Positions 1 through 9,426 are shown, numbered from the stretch's first letter. The stretch: 64,000 nt of DNA from Marinobacter sediminicola (GCF_031157525.1 NZ_JAVIXR010000008.1:1-64000), one strand, 5' to 3'. Program-made: numbers and translations. The notes: generated by a model not told the origin, from the sequence alone.

Positions 1-92
1 GAAATAGTTCCGCCAGGATTCGAAAGTTTCTCTTCTTCGCACTGGATACCCTTCTGAAATCATTCACACATGAGAATTTCGGGGAGGGCTTC

Positions 93-992
93 ATGACATC
101 CGTTAACGCCGCAACTTGGATCGGATCGATTTCCGTTCTGTTATGGGGCACTTTGGCATTGCTGACCAAGCTTTCCGGTGGTGAGATTCCAGAGTTTCAG
201 CTCATGGCCATGACCTTCGGCATCGCTTTCCTGTTGATGTGCGGTCGTTGGATTCTCTCGGGGCATTCTGGTGTGCGTTATTTACGGCAGTCGCCACTTG
301 CATGGTGCATCGGCATCGTTGGCTTGTTCGGATATCACTTTGCCTACTTCAAGGCCATGACACTGGCGCCGGCCGTCGAAGTCAGCCTTCTTGCTTACCT
401 ATGGCCGCTGCTGATCGTCCTATTGTCGGCCTTCCTGCCGGGCGAGAAACTACGAGCTCAGTACATCTTTGGGGCTCTAGTTGCCCTAGCAGGTTGCTGG
501 TTGTTGATCAGCCGTAATGCAGACGGATTTGCCTGGGAGAACCTGCCGGGTTACCTGGTGGCTCTGTCCTGTGCACTGATCTGGTCATCTTATTCCGTTC
601 TTAGCAGACTGGTTCGCTCGGTACCGACCGATGCAGTGGGCTGGTTCTGCGGTGTTACGGCCATTCTGGCGTTGATTTGCCACCTTTTGTGGGAGGAATC
701 GGTATGGCCAGAAGGCCTACTCCAATGGACTGCAGTGATCGGGCTGGGCCTCGGACCGGTGGGCGTAGCGTTCTTTACCTGGGACCATGGTGTAAAACAC
801 GGAAACATCCAGTTACTGGGAGCCCTGGCATACAGTGCGCCACTCATTTCAGTGATCCTGTTGATCCTTGCCGGATTCGGCGAGGCTACATTTGCCGTGT
901 TGAGTGCCAGCATTCTGATCGTCATTGGTTCTTTGATCGCGGGTCGTGCGAAAAGCCGGGCGGTTGCCGAGCCAGAAATGTTAAAAGACTAA
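93..992 (+). CDS. DMT/EamA-family exporter, YddG-like
   Basis: A 299-residue inner-membrane transporter with about ten hydrophobic segments arranged as two EamA repeats (roughly residues 8-140 and 152-285). The first repeat carries the family-typical LLAYLWPLLIVLLSAF stretch and the second ALAYSAPLISVILLI. The whole-length pattern resembles YddG aromatic amino-acid exporters; substrate specificity cannot be read from the sequence. A GGGGAGGG ribosome site lies 6 bases upstream of the ATG. The csaA remnant follows 21 bases after the stop, so the two were probably co-transcribed. Family assignment is firm, substrate is not. Confidence 0.85.
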   Translation: MTSVNAATWIGSISVLLWGTLALLTKLSGGEIPEFQLMAMTFGIAFLLMCGRWILSGHSGVRYLRQSPLAWCIGIVGLFGYHFAYFKAMTLAPAVEVSLLAYLWPLLIVLLSAFLPGEKLRAQYIFGALVALAGCWLLISRNADGFAWENLPGYLVALSCALIWSSYSVLSRLVRSVPTDAVGWFCGVTAILALICHLLWEESVWPEGLLQWTAVIGLGLGPVGVAFFTWDHGVKHGNIQLLGALAYSAPLISVILLILAGFGEATFAVLSASILIVIGSLIAGRAKSRAVAEPEMLKD

Positions 993-1013
993 CTACCTCG
1001 AAGGAGCAGCGTG

Positions 1014-1163
1014 ATGATTACTTGGGACGATTTTGAAAAAGTTGAACTGCGGATCGGACCCTTTTTATCGGAGTGCCTGGTCACTGGTGTGCAGACGGAG
1101 AAGGGCGCAGTTACTCTGGTAAGACCGGAGGCTCCAGTGGATAACGGGGAACGCTTGTTCTGA
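1014..1163 (+). pseudogene. csaA: csaA remnant with in-frame internal deletion
   Basis: A 49-codon frame with a good ribosome site (GGAG, 7 bases upstream). Its first 15 residues (MITWDDFEKVELRIG) match the N-terminus of CsaA tRNA-binding/chaperone proteins. The rest (FLSECLVTG through VDNGERLF) matches the CsaA C-terminus. CsaA proteins are about 110 residues, so roughly 60 central residues of the OB fold are missing and the two ends are joined in frame. No stop or frameshift is present. Family knowledge supplies the comparison; the deletion itself is inferred from it. The product could not fold as a CsaA dimer subunit, so the gene is probably dead, though it may still be translated. Confidence 0.7.
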
Positions 1164-1422
1164 GTTTTGGCGGATTACACATCACTGGCCAAAGTCTCTT
1201 GTGCTGCAAATGGTGAGCAGATAGCTCACCGTTGCCGCGCTCCAAAAAACTTTCCGCCGATTCGCTGCCCCAAAAAAGTCGCAAAGCTCCGTTTACTAGA
1301 CCAATGCAAATGTCCGCTTTGCGACCAAAGCGCCCAACTCATGGTGCCAAACTGTGGTCAACTTATGATGTAATTGCCTGCACGCCGGTAGCTTCCCGGG
1401 CCGGAGTTTACGGAGAAATCCC
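1164..1422. other. gene-free stretch with two small hairpins
   Basis: No convincing coding frame is visible. Two short inverted repeats are present: GGTGAGC/GCTCACC at 1212-1230 (5-base loop) and CGCTTTG/CAAAGCG at 1315-1332 (4-base loop). Neither is followed by a T-run. The stretch probably holds the promoter of the small membrane gene that follows. Confidence 0.4.
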
Positions 1423-1602
1423 ATGGAAACGTTGTTGATAATTCTCGCTGTTCTGTTTGTGGCGCTTATCGTTATTTTGCCGCTCGTGGAAAAGTATGCA
1501 CCGAAAGATGATGGCCAAAGCTACGGCAACCTGACGCGGTATATTTTCCCGTTGGTGGCGGTGTTGATTATTGCGCAGATTGTTCGCTACTACTTTTTTT
1601 AA
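1423..1602 (+). CDS. 59-residue two-helix membrane protein
   Basis: Short reading frame starting METLLIILAVLF and ending VRYYFF. Two hydrophobic helices (about residues 3-20 and 38-54) are separated by a polar loop rich in charged residues (EKYAPKDDGQ). A GGAG ribosome site precedes the ATG by about 9 bases. The aromatic, positively charged C-terminal end is typical of small inner-membrane proteins. No family is recognised. Coding status rests on the ribosome site, the codon pattern resembling that of neighbouring genes, and a clean two-helix layout. Confidence 0.6.
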   Translation: METLLIILAVLFVALIVILPLVEKYAPKDDGQSYGNLTRYIFPLVAVLIIAQIVRYYFF

Positions 1603-1761
1603 GGAAGTTCGTGAAGGCAACACTCGTCAGCCTTTTTTACACATTATTCAGCCGCAGTGCGGCTTGCGGCTCGCAAGTTCTAGCCGCTAACGCATAAACA
1701 AGCTTCCGGAACGAATATCGCATGCATCAGTGCAGGATCAGCCTGAAAGGATGCACGACTC

Positions 1762-3243
1762 ATGAGCCAGTTCCACCCCATCATTTACGTTCGTGGCTAT
1801 GCCATGACCGCCAGCGAAATTGCCGATACTGTCTCCATGCCCTATATGGGCTTTAACCTGGGCGCCACCAAGGTGCGCCAGTCATGGGACGGAAGTGTTT
1901 ACAAGCAGGTTTTCGAATCCCCGATGATGCGCCTGATGAAAGACTACGGTTATACAGATGCGTTTTCCGATGGCGCTGAGGTCGACCGGGACATCACCCC
2001 CAAAACCGTTGTTATCTACCGTTACTACGATCAGGCAGACAGGGACTTTGGCGAAGGCAAACCGCTGTCTATTCCCGCAGCGGCGCTGCAGCTGGGGGAT
2101 TTGATTCTGAGTATTCGTGATCAAATATGTGGTGACGACCAGAAGCTTAGGGCGGCATTCAGGGTAAATCTGGTGGCGCACTCCATGGGCGGCCTGGTGT
2201 GTCGGTGCCTATTGCAGAATGGTGGAATCAGTAGCCCCGCCGTTCGGCAGATGGTGGACAAGGTGTTTACCTATGCCACTCCACACAATGGCATTGAAAT
2301 GGCCGGTATCAACGTGCCGGCGTTTCTCGGGCTTTGGGATATCAACAACTTCAACCGCGCCACCATGGCCGACTACCTGGGTTTTGACGGCAAGCCTTCC
2401 CGTGTGGACTCCCTGGATGGCAAATTCGATCCGGACCGGTTTTTCTGCCTGGTGGGAACAAACCAGCAGGATTATGGCGCGGCCAAAGGTGTATCCAAGT
2501 GGCTTGCGGGCAAGATGAGCGATGGACTGGTTGCGATCGAGAATGCGGCCGTTCAAGGTGCACCCAGAGCCTTTGTATATCGCAGCCACAGCGGCCCCTA
2601 TGGCATTGTTAACTCTGAGGACGGGTATCAGAACCTGGTGCGGTTTCTGTTTGGGGATGTGCGCGTAGATGGGGTGATGGATGTGGAGTCCTTGCCACTG
2701 CCACCTTCAGTCGAAAAGGCCAGAAAGGAAGGTCGCCGGGTTCGTGCCTCTTATTATTTTGAAGCGACAGTGTCGCCCCGGGGGGCGCGCAGTTTTCGGC
2801 TGACGGAAAGGCGCAAGGAAACCTTCAGTGCGGTGTTGCGCAAGTTCGATGAGATGATGAAGCCACAGCAGGCAGGGTTGAATTCTGCTCGCTCCCCGGT
2901 ATTGTTTTCTACCTTTCTTGATAGCTCGAAAATCACGGTTGACCGGGGGCGAACCATGGTTATGACCGTTGAGCTTGCCGTTTCCGCTACAGATTACTTT
3001 GTTGATGGAGCCCTTTGGACAGAGCACCGGGTGGAAGGAGAGTATCTTTACCGCGATACGCTCACGCTTAAAATGACGCCAACCGAAGATGGCTGGAACC
3101 TGCGTTATGTCACCACGGATGAACAGTGGAGCGAGCGCGGTGGCAGTAAGGCCGAGCAGGATGGCGACAGCTATCTGATCCCTTTGTCGTCAAAGAAAGG
3201 TTTCAAGGGCCAGTTGCGGATGCAGCTCCGGCACAGAGGCTGA
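1762..3243 (+). CDS. alpha/beta hydrolase, PGAP1/lipase-like
   Basis: A 493-residue protein with no obvious signal peptide. An N-terminal hydrolase domain opens with HPIIYVRGYAM, the oxyanion-side strand. It carries the nucleophile elbow AHSMGG with Ser141 as the predicted nucleophile, followed by TPHNGIEM, as in lipases of the PGAP1-like and triacylglycerol lipase groups. The last 200 residues or so form a separate, apparently beta-rich domain with no recognised family. An AAAGGATG ribosome site precedes the ATG. It probably acts on a lipid or other ester in the cytosol. The substrate is unknown. Confidence 0.75.
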   Translation: MSQFHPIIYVRGYAMTASEIADTVSMPYMGFNLGATKVRQSWDGSVYKQVFESPMMRLMKDYGYTDAFSDGAEVDRDITPKTVVIYRYYDQADRDFGEGKPLSIPAAALQLGDLILSIRDQICGDDQKLRAAFRVNLVAHSMGGLVCRCLLQNGGISSPAVRQMVDKVFTYATPHNGIEMAGINVPAFLGLWDINNFNRATMADYLGFDGKPSRVDSLDGKFDPDRFFCLVGTNQQDYGAAKGVSKWLAGKMSDGLVAIENAAVQGAPRAFVYRSHSGPYGIVNSEDGYQNLVRFLFGDVRVDGVMDVESLPLPPSVEKARKEGRRVRASYYFEATVSPRGARSFRLTERRKETFSAVLRKFDEMMKPQQAGLNSARSPVLFSTFLDSSKITVDRGRTMVMTVELAVSATDYFVDGALWTEHRVEGEYLYRDTLTLKMTPTEDGWNLRYVTTDEQWSERGGSKAEQDGDSYLIPLSSKKGFKGQLRMQLRHRG

Positions 3244-3350
3244 TGAACCGGGCAATAAATGTGCTCAGAGTGAATAATGATTTGTGGCTGCAGGCATAAG
3301 CTGGCAAAGTTCTGCGAAATCAGACTAATCCCCACCAAGAGGAAACGCCG

Positions 3351-4049
3351 GTGACCGACTTAGTAAGCTACTCACTCAATGATGGTGTTGCGACCGTAGT
3401 GCTCAACAACGGCAAGGTAAATGCCCTGAGCCACGACGTGTTTGAACAGCTGCACAAAGCCCTTGATCAGGCAGAAGAGGATAAAGCAGTCGTTATCCTG
3501 ACCGGACAGCCTGGTATTTTTTCCGGCGGCTACGATCTGAAAGAAATGCAAAAGGGCATGAAAGAAGCGGGTGCCCTGGTGACAGCGGGCTCAAAGTTCA
3601 CCCGCCGTCTGGCGGCATTTCCATACCCCATTATTGGTGCTTGCAGTGGTCATGCCCTCGCCAAAGCAGCGTTTGTTCTGCTTTCTGTTGATTACCGTGT
3701 AGGTGTTGAGGGCAGCTTCAAGCTGGGCCTGAACGAAGTGGCGATCGGCATGACCATGCACCATGCAGGTATTGAGATTGCCCGCCACCGCCTGGCGCCA
3801 GCGCACTTTTACCGTTCGGTGATCAATGCCGAAATATACAACCCTGAAGGTGCTGTGGTTGCAGGATACCTGGATGAAGTGGTTGCTCCGGACCAGCTGA
3901 TGAACCGTGCGAACGAACTCGCCCAAGGCTTCCGTAAACTGAATATGAGAGCCCACGCCCAAACAAAAGTGAAAACCAAAGCGGGTTATCTTGAGTTGCT
4001 GGACCGCAGCATCGAGAAGGACGCGCAGAGCCTGGGCCTTAACGGTTAA
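3351..4049 (+). CDS. crotonase/enoyl-CoA hydratase-like protein
   Basis: A 232-residue crotonase-fold protein, slightly shorter than the usual 255-260. The first oxyanion-hole segment is GIFSGGYDLKEM (about residues 62-73) and the second is GACSGHALAKAAF (about 96-108). Both are typical of the superfamily, but the catalytic glutamates of classical enoyl-CoA hydratases are not obvious. The function could therefore be hydratase, isomerase or hydrolase. Translation starts at GTG behind AAGAGGAAA. Next to it, on the other strand, lies a peptidase gene ending 18 bases away. Confidence 0.8.
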   Translation: MTDLVSYSLNDGVATVVLNNGKVNALSHDVFEQLHKALDQAEEDKAVVILTGQPGIFSGGYDLKEMQKGMKEAGALVTAGSKFTRRLAAFPYPIIGACSGHALAKAAFVLLSVDYRVGVEGSFKLGLNEVAIGMTMHHAGIEIARHRLAPAHFYRSVINAEIYNPEGAVVAGYLDEVVAPDQLMNRANELAQGFRKLNMRAHAQTKVKTKAGYLELLDRSIEKDAQSLGLNG

Positions 4050-4066
4050 AATTTCGCCGCGCAGGA

Positions 4067-4894
4067 TCAGCTTGGGGCCAACGCTCCAGGATCGATTTTG
4101 TAGAAATCCCGCAGTAGGTCATACACTGCCGGCTGCTGTTCTTTCAGATGTTGCGGCTGCTGATAGAAGGTTTCTGTCAGCACCGCAAAGAACTCAGCTG
4201 GCTTTGTTGCGCCATAAGGATCAAGCCAGCTTGTGCTCCGATGCATCAGGGAGTGGCGAAGGTTGTCGTAAGCAATGGTCATAGTCTCCTGCCACTCTTT
4301 GGCCTGCTCGCCGCCAAGGGGCGGAGCACCATCTGCTGATCCATCCAGGTAATCAAGTTGATGGGCAAATTCGTGCAGAATCACATTGTGTTCGCTGCCA
4401 GCACGCATCGCCCCGTTTTCACATTCCGACCAAGCTAATACTACCTGCCCCAATGATGATGCTTCCCCGGCCCTGATCTGATCGCTTACGCCAACCACCA
4501 TGCCATCGCGCTCTGATGTCTGCGCTCGGTATACATCCGGGTAAACAAGGATGCTGCGAACATCATCAAAGTCCCCATAAGATCGCTTCACCGTGAGAAG
4601 GCATGCGTGCCCCGCAATGGCTACGCGAACGCGATCGTCTACCTCAAAACCGTCGCACCCGTAAAAGTTCTTTTCGGCGATGAATAGCTGAACCTGATCC
4701 CTTAGGGCTTTCTGCAGTGGTGTTGGCAACTGGCGATACAACGGCACCGTTGATTGAAGGTGTTTTCGCCAAGCTTTGGGGAAGGGCTGTTGCAGTTCTC
4801 GCTCGCGGCGCCAGGTGCGATAGAAGAACAGATAGAACACGGCCAGTGCGATGAAACCCACGGCGAATAGTGCAAATACAGAGGCTGACGACAT
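4067..4894 (-). CDS. M90-family zinc peptidase, MtfA-like
   Basis: A 275-residue protein with one N-terminal membrane helix (SASVFALFAVGFIALAVFYL). The zinc-peptidase motif HEFAH lies at residues 174-178 and is followed by QLDYLDG, the MtfA signature. MtfA in E. coli interacts with the repressor Mlc (DgsA) and influences glucose transport; here the target is unknown. The ATG at 4894 is chosen because it places the helix at the very N-terminus. A TTG at 4945 would add 17 residues. The family usually measures about 265 residues. Confidence 0.8.
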   Translation of the reverse strand: MSSASVFALFAVGFIALAVFYLFFYRTWRRERELQQPFPKAWRKHLQSTVPLYRQLPTPLQKALRDQVQLFIAEKNFYGCDGFEVDDRVRVAIAGHACLLTVKRSYGDFDDVRSILVYPDVYRAQTSERDGMVVGVSDQIRAGEASSLGQVVLAWSECENGAMRAGSEHNVILHEFAHQLDYLDGSADGAPPLGGEQAKEWQETMTIAYDNLRHSLMHRSTSWLDPYGATKPAEFFAVLTETFYQQPQHLKEQQPAVYDLLRDFYKIDPGALAPS

Positions 4895-5095
4895 TGTCTT
4901 GGACCTGCTTCGTGCGTATGTGCCGGCTGATTGCTGTAATCTCAAACCTGTAGTGTCGGATCAGAGCAAATTCAGGCTGCGGAAAAACTCTCGGATTGCT
5001 AGCATACGCTAGTTGGCGAGATGCTTAAATCGCACCTATCATCAAACACTTAATCGTAAAAATAACGATGGCACAGCGGCAGTAGCAGGGGTGAC

Positions 5096-5296
5096 ATGCT
5101 TCACGAAATGAGTCTTGGTGGAATGCTGTTCAGCCCCTTTGTGCTGCTGCTGCCCTTGGCGTTCATTATGGCGGCGATCACGCGGGGTGTTTTGCACTAT
5201 ATGGGCCTGCGTACCTACATCTGGAAGAAAGCCTGGTTTGATGTGGCGATGTTCGTCTGCTGGTTGGCTGCTATTGTTTATCTGTTCGCGAATTAA
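5096..5296 (+). CDS. DUF1656 small membrane protein, AaeX-like
   Basis: A 66-residue protein with two hydrophobic helices (about 12-34 and 46-64), matching the DUF1656/AaeX family in length and pattern. It heads a three-gene operon with a periplasmic adaptor 9 bases downstream and a FUSC-type pump after that, the same order as aaeX-aaeA-aaeB. AGGGGTG forms the ribosome site. Its exact role in the efflux complex is not known for the family. No divergent LysR regulator is present here, unlike in E. coli. Confidence 0.8.
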   Translation: MLHEMSLGGMLFSPFVLLLPLAFIMAAITRGVLHYMGLRTYIWKKAWFDVAMFVCWLAAIVYLFAN

Positions 5297-5305
5297 AGGG
5301 CACTC

Positions 5306-6190
5306 ATGGGAAAGCTAGGGCGTATTGGACTGACATTGCTTGTGGTGGCTGCCGCGGTTGTTGCCGGAACCTGGGTGTGGGATCACTATCTCTATTCGCC
5401 CTGGACGCGGGACGGACGAATTCGTGCGGATATCATCACCATCGCTCCCGATGTGTCCGGCTGGGTAACCGAGTTGAGCGTTAAAAATAACCGGCTTGTG
5501 AATAAGGGGGATCCTCTGTTCACAATTGACGACACTCGTTACCGGGCAAAATTTGCCGAGAGCAATGCGCGGCTTGCTCAGGAGCGAACGGGTTGGGACT
5601 TGGCCAGACATCAGTATGAGCGCCGACAGCGCATGGCTGATCTTCAGTCGATCAGTGAGGAAAGTCTGGAGGCTTACCGCATTCGCGCCGAGGCGGCGAA
5701 GGCCAGTTACCTGCTCGCACAAGCGGAACTCGATACGGCCCGGATTGATTTGGAACGCACTCAAGTGCTGGCGCCGGAAAGCGGCATCGTTAATAACCTT
5801 AGCCTGCGCCGGGGAAATTATGTGTCCAGAGGTGAGGCGGTTTTATCGCTCATCAATAATGATTCCTTTTATGTGACCGGGTATTTTGAAGAAACCAAGT
5901 TGCAGCAGGTGCACGTAGGGCAAAAAGCTCGAATTACCCTGCTTTCGGGCGGCGAAAAACTGAGCGGTGAAGTAGTCAGTATTACCCGTGGAATTGCCGA
6001 TTCAAATACTACGAGCGACAGCCTGATGTTGCCGAAGGTGCAGGCAGCGTTTAACTGGGTGCGGCTGGCTCAGCGCATACCTGTTGATATTGCACTTGAT
6101 CCCTTCCCGGAAGATCTCAATATCAGTGCGGGCATGACGGTTTCCATTTATCTGGAAACAGACATGGAAAAAGCGCCGGACAAAGAGTAG
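5306..6190 (+). CDS. HlyD-family membrane fusion protein, AaeA-like
   Basis: A 294-residue periplasmic adaptor. It has an N-terminal anchor helix, a split lipoyl/barrel-sandwich domain (DVSGWVTELSVKNNRLVNKGDPLF near 50-73 and APESGIVNNLSLRRGNYVSRGEAV near 155-178), a central coiled-coil hairpin, and a C-terminal beta barrel. AaeA homologues couple a FUSC-type inner-membrane pump to an outer-membrane channel and export aromatic carboxylic acids. The next gene starts 4 bases after the stop. No outer-membrane factor is encoded nearby, so a shared one is probably used. Confidence 0.85.
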   Translation: MGKLGRIGLTLLVVAAAVVAGTWVWDHYLYSPWTRDGRIRADIITIAPDVSGWVTELSVKNNRLVNKGDPLFTIDDTRYRAKFAESNARLAQERTGWDLARHQYERRQRMADLQSISEESLEAYRIRAEAAKASYLLAQAELDTARIDLERTQVLAPESGIVNNLSLRRGNYVSRGEAVLSLINNDSFYVTGYFEETKLQQVHVGQKARITLLSGGEKLSGEVVSITRGIADSNTTSDSLMLPKVQAAFNWVRLAQRIPVDIALDPFPEDLNISAGMTVSIYLETDMEKAPDKE

Positions 6191-6194
6191 TAAC

Positions 6195-8267
6195 GTGGCA
6201 TCTCTGGCGCTCCCGCAACTTGCGACACAGCTTTTTACCCCGAACAGGCACGCGGTAATATTTGCCCTGAAAGGGGTGATATCCATGGCGCTGGCGTTGT
6301 TCGTGTCTATGTATTTGCAGCTCGATCGACCCTACTGGGCAGTGGTGTCTGCTGTCTTTCTGCAGATTCGCCCCGAAAGCGGATTGGTGATTGAGAAAGC
6401 CCTTTGCCAGATCTCCGGATCGGTGGTCGGCGGCGGCGCAGGGATTTTAATTCTGGCGTTGTTTATGCCGTATCCGCTGCTGGCGCTCGCCTGCCTCACC
6501 CTCTGGATAGGCCTTAACTCTGCAGCATCGTCTATGGTGCATAACGCCAACTTTATCTACGCCTTTGCCATGTCCGGAATGACGGCTGGCCTTGTCGTAA
6601 TTATGGTTGTGGCGGATCCCAATGCGAACGATGGCCGTGCGGTGTTTGATATTGCCCAGTCCCGTATAAGTGAAATCAGTGTGGGTGCCCTCTGTGCCAT
6701 GTTGGTTAGCCGCCTGCTGTGGCCGGTCACAGTTAAGGAAAGCCTTCGCGACCATGCCCGGAATGTCATTAACAAAACCCTTGAATACCTCTCGCTGGAA
6801 CTGGACCCGAATAGTACCCATGAACAGCGCCACCAGCATGCGGATCAGATCCTGGAAACGCTGATTGTGCTGAACGATGACTCCAGTGCAGTCGCCTACG
6901 AAGGCCCGGAAGGGCCGGGACGCAGCCGGGCTGCACACCTGTTGGTTAACAAGGTGATGTCGTTGCTCGCGGTCACACAGATAATGGGGCGCTTCCCCCG
7001 TAACCATCCGGAACTGGTGTCGCCTGCATTTGGTGTGTTGCTCAAAGATATGCGGATGCTCTTCATCGCTATTGCCGAGGCCCCCAGTTACGAAGAATCC
7101 TACAACCAGGCCCAGGAACTCAGGCGGGCGCTTTTGGAACACAAGGCAGCCTATGTAAACGAATCTGCCATCGTTATACGCCTCACCCAGACCGCAGTGG
7201 AGTTGGTGGCGGATCTGGTTATGGTGCTGCGGGCTTATAATGCGCTGGAGAATCGCGACCAGACCCTGCTCAAGGCGTCCAAGCTGAAAACCCACAGAGA
7301 CCCCTTGATAGGCGTTGTAAATGGTTTCAGGACCGCCGTTGTGTTCGCAGTTGGGGCCGGGGTATGGATGAGCACAGGTAGCCCGGCGGCCATAATGTTG
7401 ATGATCATGCCCGTTGTGTTTTCCATTGTGTTTGCCCGGTTTTCGCTGGCGGTGTTGATTAACATGCTGCGGCGCCTGTTGCTCAGTGTGGTGGTGGCTA
7501 TTCCGGTGGCGCTGATTTACGGGTTGGGATTGCTTGCAAAAAGCAGTGGGGATTTCGAAATACTGGTGCTGGTGCTTGCCGGCCCATTTTTTATTGGTTT
7601 GCTGGCCCTTGCAGAGCGGCCGACCTTGCCCTATGGCCTGGGCATTTGTATCCCGCTCACACTGATCGTTCAGCCTGGAAACCACATGGCATTCAATGCT
7701 GACACGGCCACCAGTAATGCTCTGGGGTTGTTCGTGGGCATCAGTATTCTCTACTGGGTGTTCAAGCTGATCACCCCTCTGGATGGGCAGTTCATGCAAC
7801 GGCGGCTGCTGAAGGCAACGGCCCGCGACCTTACCAGCATTGATTATCAGAGACGCCCGGAGAACTGGCTTAATGGGCGCATGGGCGAGCGCCTGTTGCG
7901 GCTGGCCAATTACGATCAGGGGTCGGGCAATCCAAACCGTCACATGACAGACTTGGGCTTCACCGGCCTGAACATTGGCCACATGTCCATTCGCCTGAGA
8001 AGGCGCATCGAGAACCATCGTAGTGCTGAGGTAGACGCAAAACTCGCCGAGTGGCAGCAGGTACTTGCAGATACCTATCTGGTGAGTTCCCGAGGTAAAA
8101 AGAACCCTCGGTTTAGAGAGGTGAGTGCGGAGTTGTTGACGGCGATTCACGCCGCCAGAGAACCCGATGCACAAACTGCAACCGTTGAGGGCATGTTCGA
8201 GCGTATTGCGCTGACCTTTGAACGAACAGCGAAAGGCATTGCTGAAACCAAAAGCCAGAGCATTTAA
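6195..8267 (+). CDS. FUSC-family efflux pump, AaeB-like
   Basis: A 690-residue inner-membrane protein starting at GTG. It has two hydrophobic blocks of five to six helices each (about residues 22-165 and 375-510), each followed by a soluble region, the fusaric-acid-resistance/AaeB layout. The conserved segment RPYWAVVSAVFLQIRPESG falls at the end of helix 2. With the two upstream genes it forms a complete tripartite-type inner-membrane module, probably for weak aromatic acids. Substrate and regulator are unknown. Confidence 0.85.
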   Translation: MASLALPQLATQLFTPNRHAVIFALKGVISMALALFVSMYLQLDRPYWAVVSAVFLQIRPESGLVIEKALCQISGSVVGGGAGILILALFMPYPLLALACLTLWIGLNSAASSMVHNANFIYAFAMSGMTAGLVVIMVVADPNANDGRAVFDIAQSRISEISVGALCAMLVSRLLWPVTVKESLRDHARNVINKTLEYLSLELDPNSTHEQRHQHADQILETLIVLNDDSSAVAYEGPEGPGRSRAAHLLVNKVMSLLAVTQIMGRFPRNHPELVSPAFGVLLKDMRMLFIAIAEAPSYEESYNQAQELRRALLEHKAAYVNESAIVIRLTQTAVELVADLVMVLRAYNALENRDQTLLKASKLKTHRDPLIGVVNGFRTAVVFAVGAGVWMSTGSPAAIMLMIMPVVFSIVFARFSLAVLINMLRRLLLSVVVAIPVALIYGLGLLAKSSGDFEILVLVLAGPFFIGLLALAERPTLPYGLGICIPLTLIVQPGNHMAFNADTATSNALGLFVGISILYWVFKLITPLDGQFMQRRLLKATARDLTSIDYQRRPENWLNGRMGERLLRLANYDQGSGNPNRHMTDLGFTGLNIGHMSIRLRRRIENHRSAEVDAKLAEWQQVLADTYLVSSRGKKNPRFREVSAELLTAIHAAREPDAQTATVEGMFERIALTFERTAKGIAETKSQSI

Positions 8268-8290
8268 CCACCCGATTGAGGAGTGTTGCC

Positions 8291-9322
8291 GTGTCACGGT
8301 CAGAACAGTTTGCCAGCGATAATTACAGTGGTGTTTGTCCGCAGGCCTGGAAAGCCATGGAGGCGGCAAACCGCGTAGACGAGCCAGCATACGGTGAGGA
8401 CAGTTGGACACAGCGGGCGGCCGATGGCCTGCGGGCTTTGTTTGATACAGATTGTGATGTCTATTTTGTATTTAACGGTACGGCTGCCAACTCGCTGGCA
8501 TTGGCATCTATTGGGCAATCTTTCCATAGCGTGATCTGCCATGAGTTGGCGCACATTGAAACCGATGAATGTGGCGGGCCGGAGTACGCCTCCAATGGTG
8601 CCAAGCTATTGCTGGGGCAGGGTGAAAACGGAAAGCTGACCCCTGAAAGCATTGAACACCTGGTGACCAAGCGCACGGATATTCATTACCCCAAACCCAA
8701 AGCGCTGAGCCTCACCCAAGCAACGGAAGTTGGCACAATCTATACCCCGGATGAGCTTCGGGAAATCCGCACGCTGGCGGATCAGTACAAGCTGAATATC
8801 CACATGGACGGTGCGCGCTTTGCGAATGCAGTGGCGGCGCTGGATGTGCATCCATCCGAAATCACGTGGAAAGTGGGTGTTGATGTGTTGTGTTTCTCCG
8901 GAACCAAGAATGGTTTGGCCCTTGGTGAAGCGGTGGTTTTCTTCAACAAGGCACTGGCCGAGGATTTTGAGTGGCGCTGCAAGCAGGCAGGGCAGCTGGC
9001 CTCCAAAATGCGGTATATCTCTGCGCCCTGGTGTGGTTTATTGGAGAATAACGTGTGGCTGGACAATGCCCGCCACGCGAATGCCAGTGCAAAAAGATTG
9101 GCTGACGGGTTGGCGGGGTTGCCGGGCATCACGCTCCGATACCCACGGCAAATAAACGGTGTTTTTGTGGAAATGCCCGAGCCTCTGCAGGCGGCTTTGC
9201 GGGCAAAAGGGTGGCGCTTTTATAACTTTATCGGCGGTTGCGCTCGTCTTATGTGTTCCTGGGCGACAACCTCGGCGGTGGTTGACCAGTTTTTGGCGGA
9301 TGTTCGGCAGCTACAGAAATAG
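8291..9322 (+). CDS. low-specificity threonine aldolase-like PLP enzyme
   Basis: A 343-residue fold-type I PLP enzyme of the beta-eliminating lyase/threonine aldolase family. It opens with FASDNYSGVCPQAW, has the PLP-phosphate region NGTAANSLAL, the aspartate in HMDGARFANA and the Schiff-base lysine in CFSGTKNGLA (Lys206). The GTG at 8291 is preferred over an earlier TTG because GAGGAG sits 7 bases before it. The expected reaction is cleavage of threonine or allo-threonine to glycine and acetaldehyde. It follows the efflux operon by 23 bases and may be co-transcribed. Confidence 0.85.
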   Translation: MSRSEQFASDNYSGVCPQAWKAMEAANRVDEPAYGEDSWTQRAADGLRALFDTDCDVYFVFNGTAANSLALASIGQSFHSVICHELAHIETDECGGPEYASNGAKLLLGQGENGKLTPESIEHLVTKRTDIHYPKPKALSLTQATEVGTIYTPDELREIRTLADQYKLNIHMDGARFANAVAALDVHPSEITWKVGVDVLCFSGTKNGLALGEAVVFFNKALAEDFEWRCKQAGQLASKMRYISAPWCGLLENNVWLDNARHANASAKRLADGLAGLPGITLRYPRQINGVFVEMPEPLQAALRAKGWRFYNFIGGCARLMCSWATTSAVVDQFLADVRQLQK

Positions 9323-9426
9323 GCTTGCGGTTTACCTGTCGGATAATTTCCACCACAATCGGCGCCATCCCGGATCAGGACTCATATCATGCTGATGTAC
9401 TCAACAACTTCACAGGGGGCTATCTG

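Noticed and set aside
1167..1373. A 68-codon plus-strand frame with several Cys residues
   Set aside because: No ribosome site, no family match, and it overlaps inverted repeats in a region next to a decayed gene.
6447..8411. A long open frame on the minus strand (654 codons) opposite the FUSC pump gene
   Set aside because: It is antisense to a clear FUSC-family gene, has no recognised domain, has an odd composition rich in His, Gln and Arg, and no plausible start with a ribosome site. It reflects codon bias of the plus-strand gene.
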